Assembly (NCBI GenBank): GCA_018806985.1
Contig: JADANN010000174.1
Span: 124,001 to 188,000 of the forward strand
From: Angiostrongylus vasorum
Taxonomy: Eukaryota > Nematoda > Chromadorea > Rhabditida > Metastrongylidae
DNA: 64,000 nucleotides
Reading direction: 5' to 3'
The translations under genes and the position numbers were made by a program. Positions 52,801 to 60,697 of this stretch are shown in pieces (position 1 is the first letter of the stretch; each line of letters begins with the position of its first letter). The notes below the pieces were generated by a model, which was not told the DNA's origin, searched no databases, and saw nothing but the letters and a program-made list of their open reading frames with translations.

Positions 52801-54016
52801 CTGTGTTTTTCCTATTTTGTACATTTTAACACGTTTATATTTTTTAATTTGCATTATCGCTGTTAATTTTTGGCATACATTACATGTGTACATATATGTA
52901 TAAGCTGAGGGACAAGCGAAACGGAGGACCCTCATGGCGTGGTGCTGAACGCGTTACCACCGGAAAGAGTAATTGCGCTTTCGTTCCCTACCGCAGACAC
53001 CTGCGGTCCGCAGTTTTGCAAATATCTCAGCACCCACAAGATTGCTGAGATATTTGCAAAGCTCGGACCGCAGGTGTTTGCGGTAGGGAACGAACGCGCT
53101 ATTGTCCTTTCCGGGGAGTAGCGCGTTCACCACCACACCATGCGGGTCCTTCGTTCCGCCTGTCTCTCAGCTAGTTCTTATCGATCTGTGCCGTCAGTAA
53201 TCACCCGTCACCGGGATTGATCTGGGGAGCCCACATCGGCATTGAACCCAGTTAAGCTGAGGCTGTAGTTCAATTCACAATATTTAGCTTTTTTTATTTT
53301 CTGCCTTCTATACTTTTTTATGGCAGGTTATTATTATGCGAAATACAGCCACAAGTCCAAGACTGATCAGTCCCGGTGATGGGTGATTGCTGACGGCACA
53401 GATCGATAAGAACTAGCTGAGAGACAGGCGAAACGAAGGACCCGCTTGGTGTGGTGGTGAACGCGCTACTCCCCGGAAAGGACAATAGCGCGTTCGTTCC
53501 CCACCGCAAACACCTGCGGTCCGAAGTTTTGCAAATATCTCAGCAATCTTGTGGTTGTATTTCGCATAATAATAACCTGCCATGAAAAAAGTATAGAAAG
53601 CAGAAAATAAAAAAAAGCTAAATATCTCAGCACCATTGTAGTTATATACATATATATGCATATGATACATATACCTCCCAACGGTTTACCGCGTCATCGT
53701 GGCTGGGAGGTGTTCCTGGGTGTCGGATTGCGACGTACAGCAGGGGATTCGTCCCCTGACAGGGTCTCCCAAGCTGAGAAGGAGTCCGGCGTTTCCAACA
53801 GGAAGCCTAGCTAATAGTAAACCAATAGCAAGACCGTAGTAGTATCAAACTAGTCTCATGGTGGCAGATCTCACAAAAATAGAACACAATGGCTAAACCA
53901 GCAAATCTCCGAAAAGTGGAGATTATGGTAGGACCCCCACAATCAGTGAGGAGGGCCATTCAAGTATTCAAGTAGGTATAAGATACTTATACATGTACAT
54001 ATATACATATATACGC

Positions 54017-54067
<51 letters not shown>

Positions 54068-54112
54068 TTTATCCCCATTATATGTATTCCGTTATATGTT
54101 ATAATTAGATGT

Positions 54113-54190
<78 letters not shown>

Positions 54191-54563
54191 TATTCATGAC
54201 ATACAATCCATTCTAACATATATTCGATCCCTTAATACATTTTTTTTCGCTATTAAGATCTAGTAATGAAATTTCCTATGCTACTATCTGTCTAAATAAG
54301 CTCCTGTTTAGTCTCCTGAGGGAATCATACTTGGATCTCCAGCTGCCAACAAGAGAGGTCCAGCTCAACGAAAACTCGACAGGGTCTTCAACGATCCCAC
54401 TGACGCTCGTGAATTTGAGAAGCGAGGGTAAAATTCACTCACAATTTTCTTGTTTTGGAACCTTAAGGGTTGTACATAATAGATTTTCCATGGATATTGG
54501 TGTGTCTCTAGGCCGATCCAGCACCTTTGGGAAAAGCCGGATCTGGACTCGCGACGGTTTTAA
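19615..54563 (+). CDS. chs: Chitin synthase, about 40 exons over 35 kb
   Basis: A family 2 processive glycosyltransferase of the plasma membrane that polymerises UDP-GlcNAc into chitin. Exons: 19615-19787, 20427-20497, 21345-21437, 21489-21564, 22430-22593, 23443-23524, 23617-23760, 24013-24140, 24801-24905, 28401-28542, 28951-29006, 29363-29452, 30377-30496, 32036-32164, 32503-32657, 32755-32848, 33017-33147, 33220-33373, 34087-34220, 34401-34557, 34612-34677, 35073-35225, 35964-36106, 36161-36257, 37920-38084, 42426-42609, 42894-43027, 43707-43834, 43894-43980, 47238-47323, 47753-47819, 47875-48019, 48894-49027, 49093-49239, 49883-49966, 50058-50243, 51727-51830, 52119-52263, 54321-54427, 54512-54563. 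They total about 1,600 codons, close to animal chitin synthases. C. elegans has two (chs-1 eggshell, chs-2 pharynx); which one this matches is not decidable by eye. Several frame anomalies are listed in the findings. Confidence 0.95.
19930..20060 (+). repeat. Fold-back family fragment (chs intron 1)
   Basis: Shares AATGCAACCACAAGAATG and AATATCAGCAAAACTC with the 53.5 kb palindrome and with a copy at 24,300-24,420. It is a short degraded end of that element. Confidence 0.5.
23443..24905 (+). CDS. chs: chs exons 6-9: N-terminal membrane domain
   Basis: Exon 6 encodes [20 protein letters not shown], matching the animal VETLH..G...L.F..LPDLD block. Exon 7 begins [20 protein letters not shown] and continues through a helix with [15 protein letters not shown]. 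Exon 8 contains [15 protein letters not shown], equivalent to the insect SCGWWENYV. Exon 9 encodes [18 protein letters not shown]. Phases agree across 6/7 only if intron 6 starts with GC (CAG then gcaaat). Exon 7 reads better with one T fewer in the run at 23,752-23,757. Exon 9 ends in phase 2, which does not match the phase 0 start of exon 10. Confidence 0.88.
24300..24530 (+). repeat. Fold-back fragment followed by SINE B-like head
   Basis: 24,300-24,420 shares GAAATACAACCACAGGGATG with the fold-back family. 24,450-24,530 has a tRNA-like promoter (GTGGATAGCACGTGAGG, then GCGAGTTCGAAACGC). Both sit in chs intron 8. Confidence 0.45.
25085..27810 (-). mobile_element. Decayed RTE-clade non-LTR retrotransposon (chs intron 9)
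   Basis: Reads on the minus strand, opposite to the host gene. From its 5' end (high coordinates) the blocks are: [18 protein letters not shown] and [13 protein letters not shown] (APE-type endonuclease start, near 27,650-27,450); [20 protein letters not shown] with a degraded continuation (near 26,400-26,170); [21 protein letters not shown] (reverse transcriptase palm block, near 25,900); and the C-terminal end [17 protein letters not shown] to [14 protein letters not shown] (near 25,280-25,090). Stops and frameshifts separate the blocks. This lineage matches RTE elements I know from hookworm genomes. Confidence 0.9.
28401..30496 (+). CDS. chs: chs exons 10-13: luminal loop and next membrane helix
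   Basis: Exon 10 ([13 protein letters not shown], then ITITGHNLN) covers the extracellular loop; insects have an HNITV block at a similar place. Exon 11 is 56 bases ([14 protein letters not shown]). Exon 12 is acidic and charged ([14 protein letters not shown], then a run of four D) and may be nematode-specific. Exon 13 returns to conserved sequence with [15 protein letters not shown] and SSMFACK, matching insect VLLIQ...CY.FGKFACK. Phases agree among exons 10-13. An alternative donor inside exon 12, after the KRQ codons, would shorten the acidic run. Confidence 0.82.
29665..29915 (+). repeat. SINE family B copy (chs intron 12)
   Basis: The head GGCGCATAGCACAATG and the family tail (CATCCCTGCCGGGTCGAG) are recognisable. 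The B box is more diverged than in the 14,265 copy. Confidence 0.6.
31512..31690 (-). other. Possible exon of an unidentified gene nested in chs intron 13
   Basis: On the minus strand an open frame reads [20 protein letters not shown], then a segment containing [18 protein letters not shown], before a plausible donor (TCTG then gtaact). The composition looks coding and differs from the neighbouring repeats. I do not recognise the family, and no clean acceptor or partner exons were found. A second minus-strand open stretch at 31,034-31,342 (with [17 protein letters not shown]) could belong to it. It may equally be a chance ORF. Confidence 0.25.
32036..33373 (+). CDS. chs: chs exons 14-18: helices before the catalytic domain
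   Basis: Exon 14 begins with [15 protein letters not shown], the animal QGFSYALP.NL.VP helix. Exon 15 encodes [20 protein letters not shown] followed by [10 protein letters not shown] (insect W.SL.IWTPKCERLA). Exon 16 encodes [18 protein letters not shown], the conserved DQS.A.NRR linker. Exon 17 is a proline/serine-rich cytosolic linker ([15 protein letters not shown]). Exon 18 starts the catalytic domain with [18 protein letters not shown] and [18 protein letters not shown]. All five junctions are in phase (0, 2, 0, 2, 0) with canonical GT-AG borders. Confidence 0.95.
32372..32412. repeat. (AT)n microsatellite
   Basis: About 40 bases of alternating A and T between chs exons 14 and 15. The isoleucine/tyrosine ORFs over it are artefacts. 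Confidence 0.95.
34087..38084 (+). CDS. chs: chs exons 19-25: catalytic core
   Basis: Exon 19: [17 protein letters not shown]. Exon 20: [20 protein letters not shown], then IRHRKRWSQ. Exon 21: [12 protein letters not shown]. Exon 22: [13 protein letters not shown] (DGD, UDP-sugar and metal binding), then GAACGRIHP. Exon 23: [30 protein letters not shown] and ALMDDN. Exon 24: [20 protein letters not shown] (EDR, catalytic base). Exon 25: [19 protein letters not shown] (QRRRW, acceptor-chain site). All motifs are intact. Three anomalies: an in-frame TAA at 34,501-34,503 just after a run of seven A; intron 21 appears to start with GC (AAG then gcttgt); and the exon 24/25 join leaves one extra G between two GGG runs. 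Confidence 0.95.
35440..35810. repeat. Penelope-like terminal fragments, inverted pair (chs intron 22)
   Basis: Two diverged versions of the Penelope end core lie in opposite orientations. One is at about 35,462-35,495 (minus strand: CTAAGGA, GCGAAAAGGC, CGAAAC). The other is at 35,735-35,770 (plus strand: CTGCGGA, AGGCGATGGCGCC, GAAACG), followed by T-rich sequence. They look like a second subfamily of the 16.8 kb element with no coding core. The CTGANGA box is altered in both, so a ribozyme is less likely here. Confidence 0.5.
36615..36705. repeat. (TG)n imperfect microsatellite
   Basis: Degenerate TG/TGCG repeat of about 90 bases in chs intron 24. Confidence 0.9.
38640..38770 (-). repeat. 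Repeat family C fragment
   Basis: Reverse complement of the middle of family C (GGTATCAAACTAGTCACATGG onward). It directly abuts the retroelement that starts at about 38,800. Confidence 0.55.
38800..41700 (+). mobile_element. Decayed RTE-clade retrotransposon, second lineage (chs intron 25)
   Basis: Same strand as the host gene. Endonuclease blocks: [20 protein letters not shown] (about 38,955), [20 protein letters not shown] and [18 protein letters not shown] (39,040-39,170). Reverse transcriptase: [20 protein letters not shown] followed by FADD (about 40,830-40,900). C-terminal domain: [19 protein letters not shown] and [17 protein letters not shown] (41,090-41,230). Multiple stops and frame changes make it inactive. 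The LQETK/NVRGVG signature separates it from the [12 protein letters not shown] copy in intron 9. Confidence 0.9.
42426..43980 (+). CDS. chs: chs exons 26-29: post-catalytic membrane cluster
   Basis: Exon 26: [19 protein letters not shown] (animal LGPGTIFLM). Exon 27: [15 protein letters not shown], then [15 protein letters not shown] and SIFLF (matching insect VGT.LQ...DGI.SPS.IFL). Exon 28: [20 protein letters not shown] and [17 protein letters not shown]. Exon 29: [16 protein letters not shown], containing the conserved SWGTRE motif at which chain translocation is thought to be coupled. The exon 27/28 join is one base out of phase: exon 28 begins with seven T (43,707-43,713) and six would give the expected SFLTAA reading. 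Confidence 0.93.
44470..44665 (+). repeat. SINE family B-like copy (chs intron 29)
   Basis: An A-box-like TATAGCAGTGGTTAGTGG is followed by diverged family tail sequence ending GGCCAAATATGCC. Weak but consistent with the other copies. Confidence 0.45.
45890..46230 (-). repeat. SINE family B copy, near full-length
   Basis: Minus strand: the head GGGGCGGATAGCGCAACGG is followed by GGTGCTAGTTCGATTCC, a good A/B-box pair. The body matches 63,060-63,412. The 70-codon ORF at 45,880-46,092 is a translation of this repeat. Confidence 0.75.
46759..46828. repeat. (AT)n microsatellite
   Basis: About 70 bases of alternating A and T with two G interruptions, just upstream of a SINE A copy in chs intron 29. 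Confidence 0.95.
46905..47190 (-). repeat. SINE family A copy, best preserved
   Basis: Minus strand: GTGTGGCGCAGTGGTCGG is the A-box-like head, with GGGATCGCTTCC at the B-box position. The tail carries the GATGCGCCATGCATTAGAG and GTTGATCAATC blocks. It ends about 50 bases before chs exon 30. Confidence 0.75.
47238..50243 (+). CDS. chs: chs exons 30-36: coiled coil and C-terminal membrane helices
   Basis: Exon 30 is a short coiled coil ([18 protein letters not shown]); insect chitin synthases have a coiled coil at the same place. Exons 31-32 form a cytosolic linker ([18 protein letters not shown]). Exon 33 contains [13 protein letters not shown] and ALIELRNK, matching insect FW..LI.KYL.P and IELR. 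Exon 34: [20 protein letters not shown] and WPIGPKFN. Exon 35: [20 protein letters not shown]. Exon 36: [20 protein letters not shown] (animal MLFHRFGTL.HILAST). All joins are in phase if exon 33 starts at the second AG (48,894). Confidence 0.93.
48262..48660 (+). repeat. Repeat family C, near full-length (chs intron 32)
   Basis: Starts with ACTTTGACGGCCCGTCCTCA and ends GATGGGGCAGTAAACTGTTAG. It contains an insertion or divergence near 48,570 relative to the 9,550 copy. Confidence 0.75.
49400..49800. mobile_element. Penelope-like inverted ends without a coding core (chs intron 34)
   Basis: Two Penelope terminal regions face each other: 49,405-49,538 in minus orientation and 49,568-49,795 in plus orientation, separated by about 30 bases. 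Each has the low-complexity CAACAACGACAAC tract and the TTATAAGACCATATAAATA block; hammerhead-like cores lie at 49,503-49,538 (minus) and 49,568-49,603 (plus). The coding centre of the 16.8 kb element is absent, so this is a head-to-head remnant or deletion product. Confidence 0.75.
50290..50430 (+). repeat. SINE family B-like copy (chs intron 36)
   Basis: Shares CCTTCCTTCCCGCCGGGGTC and the AATTGCTACTAGACCTGTCT segment with other family B members. The tRNA-like head is degenerate. Confidence 0.5.
50470..50715 (+). mobile_element. Solo Penelope-like end with hammerhead-like core
   Basis: A single plus-orientation end. At 50,504-50,539 it reads GGCT, CTGAAGA, AGGCGAAATCGCC, GAAAC, GTC, AGCC, the cleanest core in the window with a four-pair helix I and an intact CTGANGA box. 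The CAACAACACCAAC tract and the TTATAAGACCATATAAATA block follow, as in the 16.8 kb element. Confidence 0.75.
51727..54563 (+). CDS. chs: chs exons 37-40: cytosolic C-terminus
   Basis: Exons 37 and 38 are basic helical segments sharing a repeated theme ([20 protein letters not shown], then [19 protein letters not shown]). Exon 39 ([18 protein letters not shown]) and exon 40 ([16 protein letters not shown], then TAA at 54,561-54,563) finish the protein. Phases agree (0, 2, 0, 2), with exon 38 ending at AGCCAC before gtgggt. The two last exons are supported by phase and coding look rather than by remembered homology, so the exact end is less certain than the rest. Confidence 0.75.
52475..52600 (-). 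repeat. SINE family A, tail fragment
   Basis: Only the tail (GTGTGCCATGCATTCGACTC block and flanks) is present; the tRNA-like head is missing. In chs intron 38. Confidence 0.55.
52900..53640. mobile_element. Nested palindromic fold-back element (chs intron 38)
   Basis: A palindrome of about 260 bases is centred near 53,035: 52,907-53,033 is the near-perfect reverse complement of 53,038-53,167, with a spacer of about 4 bases. Further inverted pairs are nested around it: 53,150-53,215 with 53,365-53,445, and 53,285-53,350 with 53,555-53,625. There is no ORF resembling a transposase. It belongs to the family whose fragments appear at 7,850-8,860, 19,930 and 24,300. The structure fits a fold-back or MITE-type DNA transposon copied into itself. 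Confidence 0.75.
53675..53970 (-). repeat. Repeat family C, inverted and internally deleted
   Basis: Starts with CCCAACGGTTTACCGCGTC (the reversed 3' end) and ends in GAGGAGGGCCATTCAAG. About 90 bases of the middle present in the 14,780 copy are missing near 53,870. Confidence 0.7.
53993..54062. repeat. (AT)n microsatellite
   Basis: Mostly alternating A and T with scattered C/G, followed after about 50 bases by a second tract. Confidence 0.95.
54113..54188. repeat. (AT)n microsatellite
   Basis: Nearly pure alternating A and T, about 75 bases, ending 130 bases before chs exon 39. Confidence 0.95.
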
Positions 54564-56789
54564 CCCGGATCGATGACTCAACTGCCTCTGCCATTCATTC
54601 ACATAGTCAACCGTGTTGCTCCCGTCTTTCATTCAGCGGCATCCCAGTTACTGTCGTTTTCCACTGCTGTAGTCACCAGGAATTTCCTATCTTTCTTAGT
54701 ATTCGATAATTTATTTTTGTTAACATTCTGTGTCACCGTCATTGTAATATTGTTGTTTAATAATGGCTCCATGACTTGGTCTTTGAGCGATGCTAGTCAA
54801 GAATAGAGATTAAACTATTTTTCTTGTAGTTGTTCTCACGTTTTGAAATTCGTCTTGACGTTAGGGTAGGCATATATACGTAGTGTCGTTAAGTTAAGCA
54901 CCCCAATCCACGGATTTCTGGAATAATCCCCCGTTTTGACTATTCGATGGCAACGCTGAATAGTTGAGTTACTTTACATATCTACTGACTCGTGTTATGG
55001 AATGCCAGAATTTTTAAGCTTTTTTTTTACTTAAAAATTCGAAGCCGTGGCGGCGTTAAATATTCATATATTCAGTTTCCAGATAGGTTGCTAGAATAGT
55101 GGTTCCCCTACAAAAATTCGGTCAGCTTTCTATAGAATTCATTTCCAATTTTATGAACACTAAAACGGCTATTCTAACATTACTATGAGACCAGAGTGCC
55201 TCGCTTATGATAGATGAGATAATCCGAAGGGAACGCCAGCTGAATGATTCGAGCGTCGAGCAGAGCTGTCCTTGTGAGTCACTTCTTATACGAACGCGTT
55301 GATCCGCACAACAACAAATTTGTTTTGGATCAGCGATTGCACGTTTTCCTAGAAATTTTAGTGCCAAAATATTTGCATGACCTTTCAAAATAAAGGAGAT
55401 ACATGGGCAGCAGACCAATCAAATTGAGCTCTATGTGTCGACAATTTCCCCAGATGCGATGGTGACTGGTCTGTTTGTGAGTGTATTGGTTGACATGTGA
55501 CCTGATGATTTGCACTGGGGCGAGTTTCGAAACAAAGGGTGCGCTTGTAAACGGCCCAGCCGTAAATCAGCCAAGGGCTATCGAGCCGAGGAGACCATTT
55601 ATTGCCCTCACAGCCTCTGGAGGATCCAAGGAACAGTAGACGCCAACGACCGCATACACCCAACACACACATACTTCTTTCACAGTTTGTCCTATTGTCA
55701 TCAGTCCCAATTCATAAATTTTAGCTCTTGTAGTTCTTCTAATTGGTTCTGTTCTAGCTGAAATTCCAAATGCTTTTATCTGACGTCATCATTTATTGTG
55801 ACCGCACTTTAATAGCTGCATTCAATCGATTTTTTTCTAGACTCAAAGTATTTTAATAAGGGATCTATGGGTTAAAATTTGGACAATACTAGAATAGTTG
55901 TATTTGGCAAGAAAGAGGAGAAAGTTAAGAAAAGAGAACCACAAAAGCTAACAGTTGGCGCCGTCTAGTTGTAGAAACTGTTCGTAGTGACTAGAAATGT
56001 TTACAGCAAATTAAGAAGAAACTTGTTCAACTCTCTTCGATGGCTTTTTGATGGACTTTTTTTGAGCTTTCTATCTTTCTCGTTTTCAATTGACCAAAAT
56101 TAATGACCTGTCTAACAATGCGCTCGTTGAACTGGACAGCAACACGTTCAAGTGACGAGTCGCTCTAGTATTGCATATGTGAAGACTAATCGTCCCCTTC
56201 CAGCGAAGAATCTGTTTTGCCTTAGGGAAAAAGATCGCAGTATTGGTAGAATTTCAAATAAAAGCTCAAAAATAACACAAATATCGAGCCTCAGATAGAA
56301 ATGTGTGAACGCTATGTATGTGGTATTATCGTCATCTTGCTTGCACTGAGTGATTCATGACAACTAATAACAGCGAAAAATCATTTACTGTTAGACGTTG
56401 TGTGGAGGTTTTCACTTCCGCTACCGGCTTTAAGGAATCGGAACACGGTTAGGATTTTATACAGCTATTCAACATACGTCATTAAGCGCGATACGATTAA
56501 TAAAACCTTAACTTAGTCCTTTAGGTGATTTTGATGAGAGTTCATAGTGAAACATAAGGTGCTTCGCGCAGGGTTTCCATAGGGGTGCTTGGTTTCCTAC
56601 CCTTATTTCGATAGCGATTTTAACTCATTGACCTCTGAATTTTCATTGTGTTAAAGTACTCATTACTTTTTGGAGGATCAATCATATGCTTACTCTTTTT
56701 GCCATTCATACGGACATTAAGGAAATGTCTAAGACTCTAAGTAATGCCACCTACAGCAGTCCAGAATTTCGCCTAAATCCACAACACGA
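54564..56789. other. Intergenic, no gene recognised
   Basis: Downstream of the chitin synthase stop. ORFs of 60-98 codons at 55,122-55,672 (minus) and 54,573-54,806 (plus) show no domain I recognise. The sequence has the AT-rich look of intergenic DNA. Confidence 0.45.
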
Positions 56790-56970
56790 GTTCATTAACG
56801 TGTCCCGCAGTCCAAGCAGCCGATAACTCCACGACTCCATCAAAGCCCTTTGGCTCTGATCCTCGGTGTCGGTCAGTTCGTCGCTGAATGCTCTAGTCGA
56901 TTCCACTCGTGCATCACCGAGTGATGGATTACTGTAGCCGTGCGAGCGCGTGCTGCTGCGTTTTTCCCAC
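56790..56970 (-). other. Possible exon of an unidentified minus-strand gene
   Basis: The minus-strand frame (SSTRSHGYSNPSLGDARVES, then FSDELTDTEDQSQRALMESW) is GC-richer at third positions than its surroundings and ends at a plausible donor (GACACG then gttaat). It looks like a soluble, serine-rich cytosolic segment. No partner exon or family was recognised, so this is only a candidate. Confidence 0.3.
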
Positions 56971-58227
56971 TCAGCCACTCGTCAGCTGTCATAAACTACC
57001 ATACCTGATCGGCAAACACGCCACAAAACTCTTATTCAAGTCGATGGTTTGAAACTTTCACTTCTCCTCAGAGGTGACTTTCACTGGATTTTGCTTACAT
57101 CTGTTGTGAGGTCATTAGAAGTGTGCCTAAGTCTAGAAACCGAAATTAACATCTTCGAGAAGTCATAGAGCAAGCTATGGTGGGAGATATCTAAAGAACG
57201 ACCTTTTGTTTTGATTGAACTCGTTTAGAAAGTACTGTATAGTCAGTCATAGGTCGAACGTTCTCTACAAATTTATGCGAAGTAGAATTTTGACCCTCTA
57301 CCATGCCTGTGCACTATGAAGGGGCTGGGCAGTCCAAAAAAAGAACTACAAAAGATTTTTGATATAGTTACTTAAGAATTAATAAGATGAAAAGATGTAC
57401 TTTTAAAGGCGTTATTGATCCGTTCTGCAGAAATAGCAAAAATAGAACTGTAATATTTCCCAAAAATAGGAGCTTGATGTTGGCCAGGTTGATGCTGTTA
57501 GGAGAATGTATCGATTTTTTTTTGAGTAAAGCTACCAACCATTGAGTTCTTCTCTGCACATCTTTCAACGACGTCCTCCTTCTTTATCTATCCAAACACT
57601 TCTAATCGACTTGTACATTTTCATCCGTCTATTCTTTTTTGTTTAAGCCCCCTATCAATTTAAAGGTCATCACCGTCACCTCGAGCAAACGGTGTCGAAC
57701 GAAATTCCCAGGAAAGAAGTGCTCTTTGTGACTTCTGAGTGCTAAGAACAACAACGACGATGATTTTGTGACATGACTGAAATGCGATTCTGGAGCATTC
57801 TCTTCCTCTGCTTTCTGTTCACCTACCAATGCATCGGTATCCACTGGCTGTAAGTTTGCACTTTTAGAGAGTATTTGGTTCATACTTTTTAGCAAACAAC
57901 GAATTTTCTTGATGTTTCTTCTCTTGAATTAGTATTCAAGGCTCCATTTGGGCTAAGATGAGAAAACAATCGCCAAAGATGACAAGATATTTCTGAATTT
58001 TGCAGTTGATCTTACCTGAGCTTAGCTTGAAACCTCAGAAGTTCAGCAGGTGTTAGGAAGAGTAGTATTCAAGATGATGCGAGCATTCGTAGGTTTACCG
58101 TTGGTATCATGAGAGTGTGAGTCACATAGAAGAGAAACTCATGACGATAACTACGATAAGTTTTTTTTAGGAAGAGTAGGATTCAGGATGATTCTTCGAT
58201 CGCTCTTTATGACAAACATTGTTACTT
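56971..58227. other. Intergenic, nothing firm
   Basis: A minus-strand ORF at 57,629-57,895 (with HFFPGNFVRHRL) loosely recalls zinc-knuckle regions of retroelement gag proteins, but the cysteine pattern is absent. Nothing else stands out. Confidence 0.4.
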
Positions 58228-58610
58228 ACTTGGATACTTGGATGGCTCGTCCTCACTGGTCTTGCGGAATGATCTCCATTATTTCGGAGTTCTGCTGGTC
58301 TAGCCCTTGTGATTCCCTGGGGTCTCGGGGTCAGCTAGGTAAAAGTCTGCCCCCAGGTGGTCACCACCACGGGCAGTCGCCGCACTTGTGGATTAGAGGG
58401 AGATATTCCACCATGCACCTTGTTTAATACCAGGACGGTGACGGATCCTAGGAGTTGTTTACTTTTAGCTAGGCTTCCTTATTGAAACGCCGGATTTCTT
58501 CTCGGCTTTGGAAACCCTGCCAGCGAGTGAATCCGTCCTGTGCATCCAGCCCGACACCCAGCAACACCTCACGGTCACGATGAGGCGGTAAACCATTGAC
58601 AGGCCAAGTT
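58228..58610 (+). repeat. Repeat family C copy
   Basis: GGATACTTGGATGGCTCGTC at the start and GATGAGGCGGTAAACCATTG at the end. More diverged than the 9,550 and 48,262 copies. Confidence 0.7.
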
Positions 58611-59099
58611 ACTACAGCGGATTTAAGCGGACTCAGACAAATATGTACTTCAAGTGTGTCCATTAGACCCTCCGCACATTGTCTCAGTAAATCTTTATAC
58701 TTTCGCCAAACTTGACTGCCCTACTGTTTGAAGAGCAGGCGCATACTGCAACTAAACTACGATCTACTATCTAGGGCTATCTAGAAATCTTTGCGAGGTT
58801 TCGAGTTTTCTTCCATTTTTATGTAAGCAAGATTTTCTTTGGATGTGGTACCATGCATTACTATGTCAATTGATTGCCTGAGATCAACTTTCAAAAAGAT
58901 ATTGAGTGGTTTTCTCTTCGAACTATGGTGGCCGTGAATAAAAAAGAATGTGTAAAATCAGAATGGGTTATTAAAAAAAATGGATAGAATAGAGGTATGG
59001 AAAGATATAAAAGTGTCAGTATTTTGAAGCTTTTATTCATTGTGCCCCGATTTTTAAGGGTCTTTGTGAATATATTACTTTTAAGAAGGAGGATAATGG

Positions 59100-59380
59100 T
59101 TAAAAGTGTCGGTGTTGATCAGTGTTGGAGGGAAGAGCAATGCGTGCGACTTATTCAACCACCTTCACAGGTGATTGCATGCATATCTGGCCAAAACAAT
59201 GACTTGCGATACCCTATCGATGTATCGAGTTAGTGCTGCTATCGTCCCAGAAAATTCTGGTGGCAATTATCCGACGCGAGAAGGATGCAAGGCTTGCTGA
59301 ACACGGAGCGTGAGATCGAACCGACAACCACGTGTGCTTTGCAGAACAACTCTAACTATTGCATTGCACTCGGCCTAGAG
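59100..59380 (-). repeat. SINE family A copy
   Basis: Shares the GTTGATCAGTGTTGGAGG-type tail, TGCATGCATATCTGGCC and the CCCAGAAAATTCTGGTGGC block. The tRNA-like head near 59,370 is degenerate. Confidence 0.6.
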
Positions 59381-60697
59381 GACCATTAATCCCTAACAAC
59401 ATACAGGACGTGGGGTCATTCTCGAGTAGACGAAGTCGCCCTTCATCCTTCTGTATGGGCACATGCTGTACGAATGTTACCTATCACTTCTCAGTCAAAT
59501 TCACATGTTCCTTCTACAAAAGCTACTGTGTCTCTTTCAAATATAATTTCTGTTTAAGCTATTGTATAGCCTTCAGTGAACTTTTTGTACAAGCAGATCA
59601 ATGAGACTGTACTAATCGAGAATCTTTCTAGAATCTCCGTTTAAACCCCCCAACTCTACTTTTTTTCTGTCAAAACTCTTCCCATTACAAAAGGAATACA
59701 AGGAGCATTACTCATCACCCGAGAAAATTTGTTCAGCTACTTCTCTGACTGTTTCCATCTTCGTATTGGCACTTATATTCCTTACTTTTCCGGGTGTCGT
59801 CACATCGTTAACATTGTAGTGCCATTGTTACCATAAACGACTGTAACCCAGTATCTCAAGGATCAGAAGATTTGCTGCTCTGTGCTAACATCAAAAGTCC
59901 CACTTGACAATCTAGTACAAAGTCGACCATTCTATCACGAATTAGTAATCATTAGGGTCTAATAACTGATTCAAACGACTGCATGTATATTGACCTGCAC
60001 GCATGTTCACGTCGCCACTCTCGTCTCGCTGTTTTCACTTCAACATGCACTTTAGCCGCACAAGCAGCACAAAAGGAACAGTGTGTGAATAGGATCTCGT
60101 TCGACTTTACGATTGCTCTCCATGTAGTAACCAGAAAATGCGGAGATTGCGAAACAGCAAGCTTTTGTTCCTGCGTCATCTCCATTACGAGCTTATAGGA
60201 AAAAGCAGCAACATCGACAGGCGGACCGAGAGCTGGGTAGCTCGGCTCTGTCAACTGATGTCTACTTCATTTCATAATATCTGCGCTCACAGCTCGTGCA
60301 GGTGTTTTTCAGTGCTTCTATCTTCTCCACTTGTCACCGCTGTGTTGCTACAATACCAGTGGGTTTCTAATTACATTTCATTTTCCCTTTGCCACTGCCT
60401 TTCTGCTTTTGCTACCAGCTTTTTCTGTGTCCAACAGTTCCGTAGATTTTTTGGCAGCGCCATTTTGCATAATTTATTGAATGAATTTCTGTACAACCTG
60501 TCTTCTCCATTACAGCTTGCTTAGGTTATCAAACTTAGGTGAACCAGTCACTTTTCAAATCTAGTGTATTACCTCACTTAGGAGCGAATAGGACTGCATC
60601 CAAATGCCCGGATAGACACATAGAAATCATCTAGTTGTAGCCAGTCAACAGTTCCAAATCGTAATTTCAACTGAAAGGATTTCTTGATCTCCAGCTA
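59381..60697. other. Upstream region of the Wnt gene, no gene recognised
   Basis: A 128-codon plus-strand ORF (60,138-60,524) and a 100-codon minus-strand ORF (59,952-60,254) overlap each other. Neither shows a family I recognise nor splice context. Promoter elements of the Wnt gene probably lie here but cannot be picked out by eye. Confidence 0.4.

Noticed and set aside
53968..54219. Isoleucine/tyrosine-rich ORFs on both strands
   Set aside because: Translations of (AT)n microsatellites; the same holds at 32,212-32,532 and 46,753-46,947.
57629..57895. Gag-like zinc-knuckle fragment
   Set aside because: The expected cysteine/histidine spacing is absent; only a vague resemblance.
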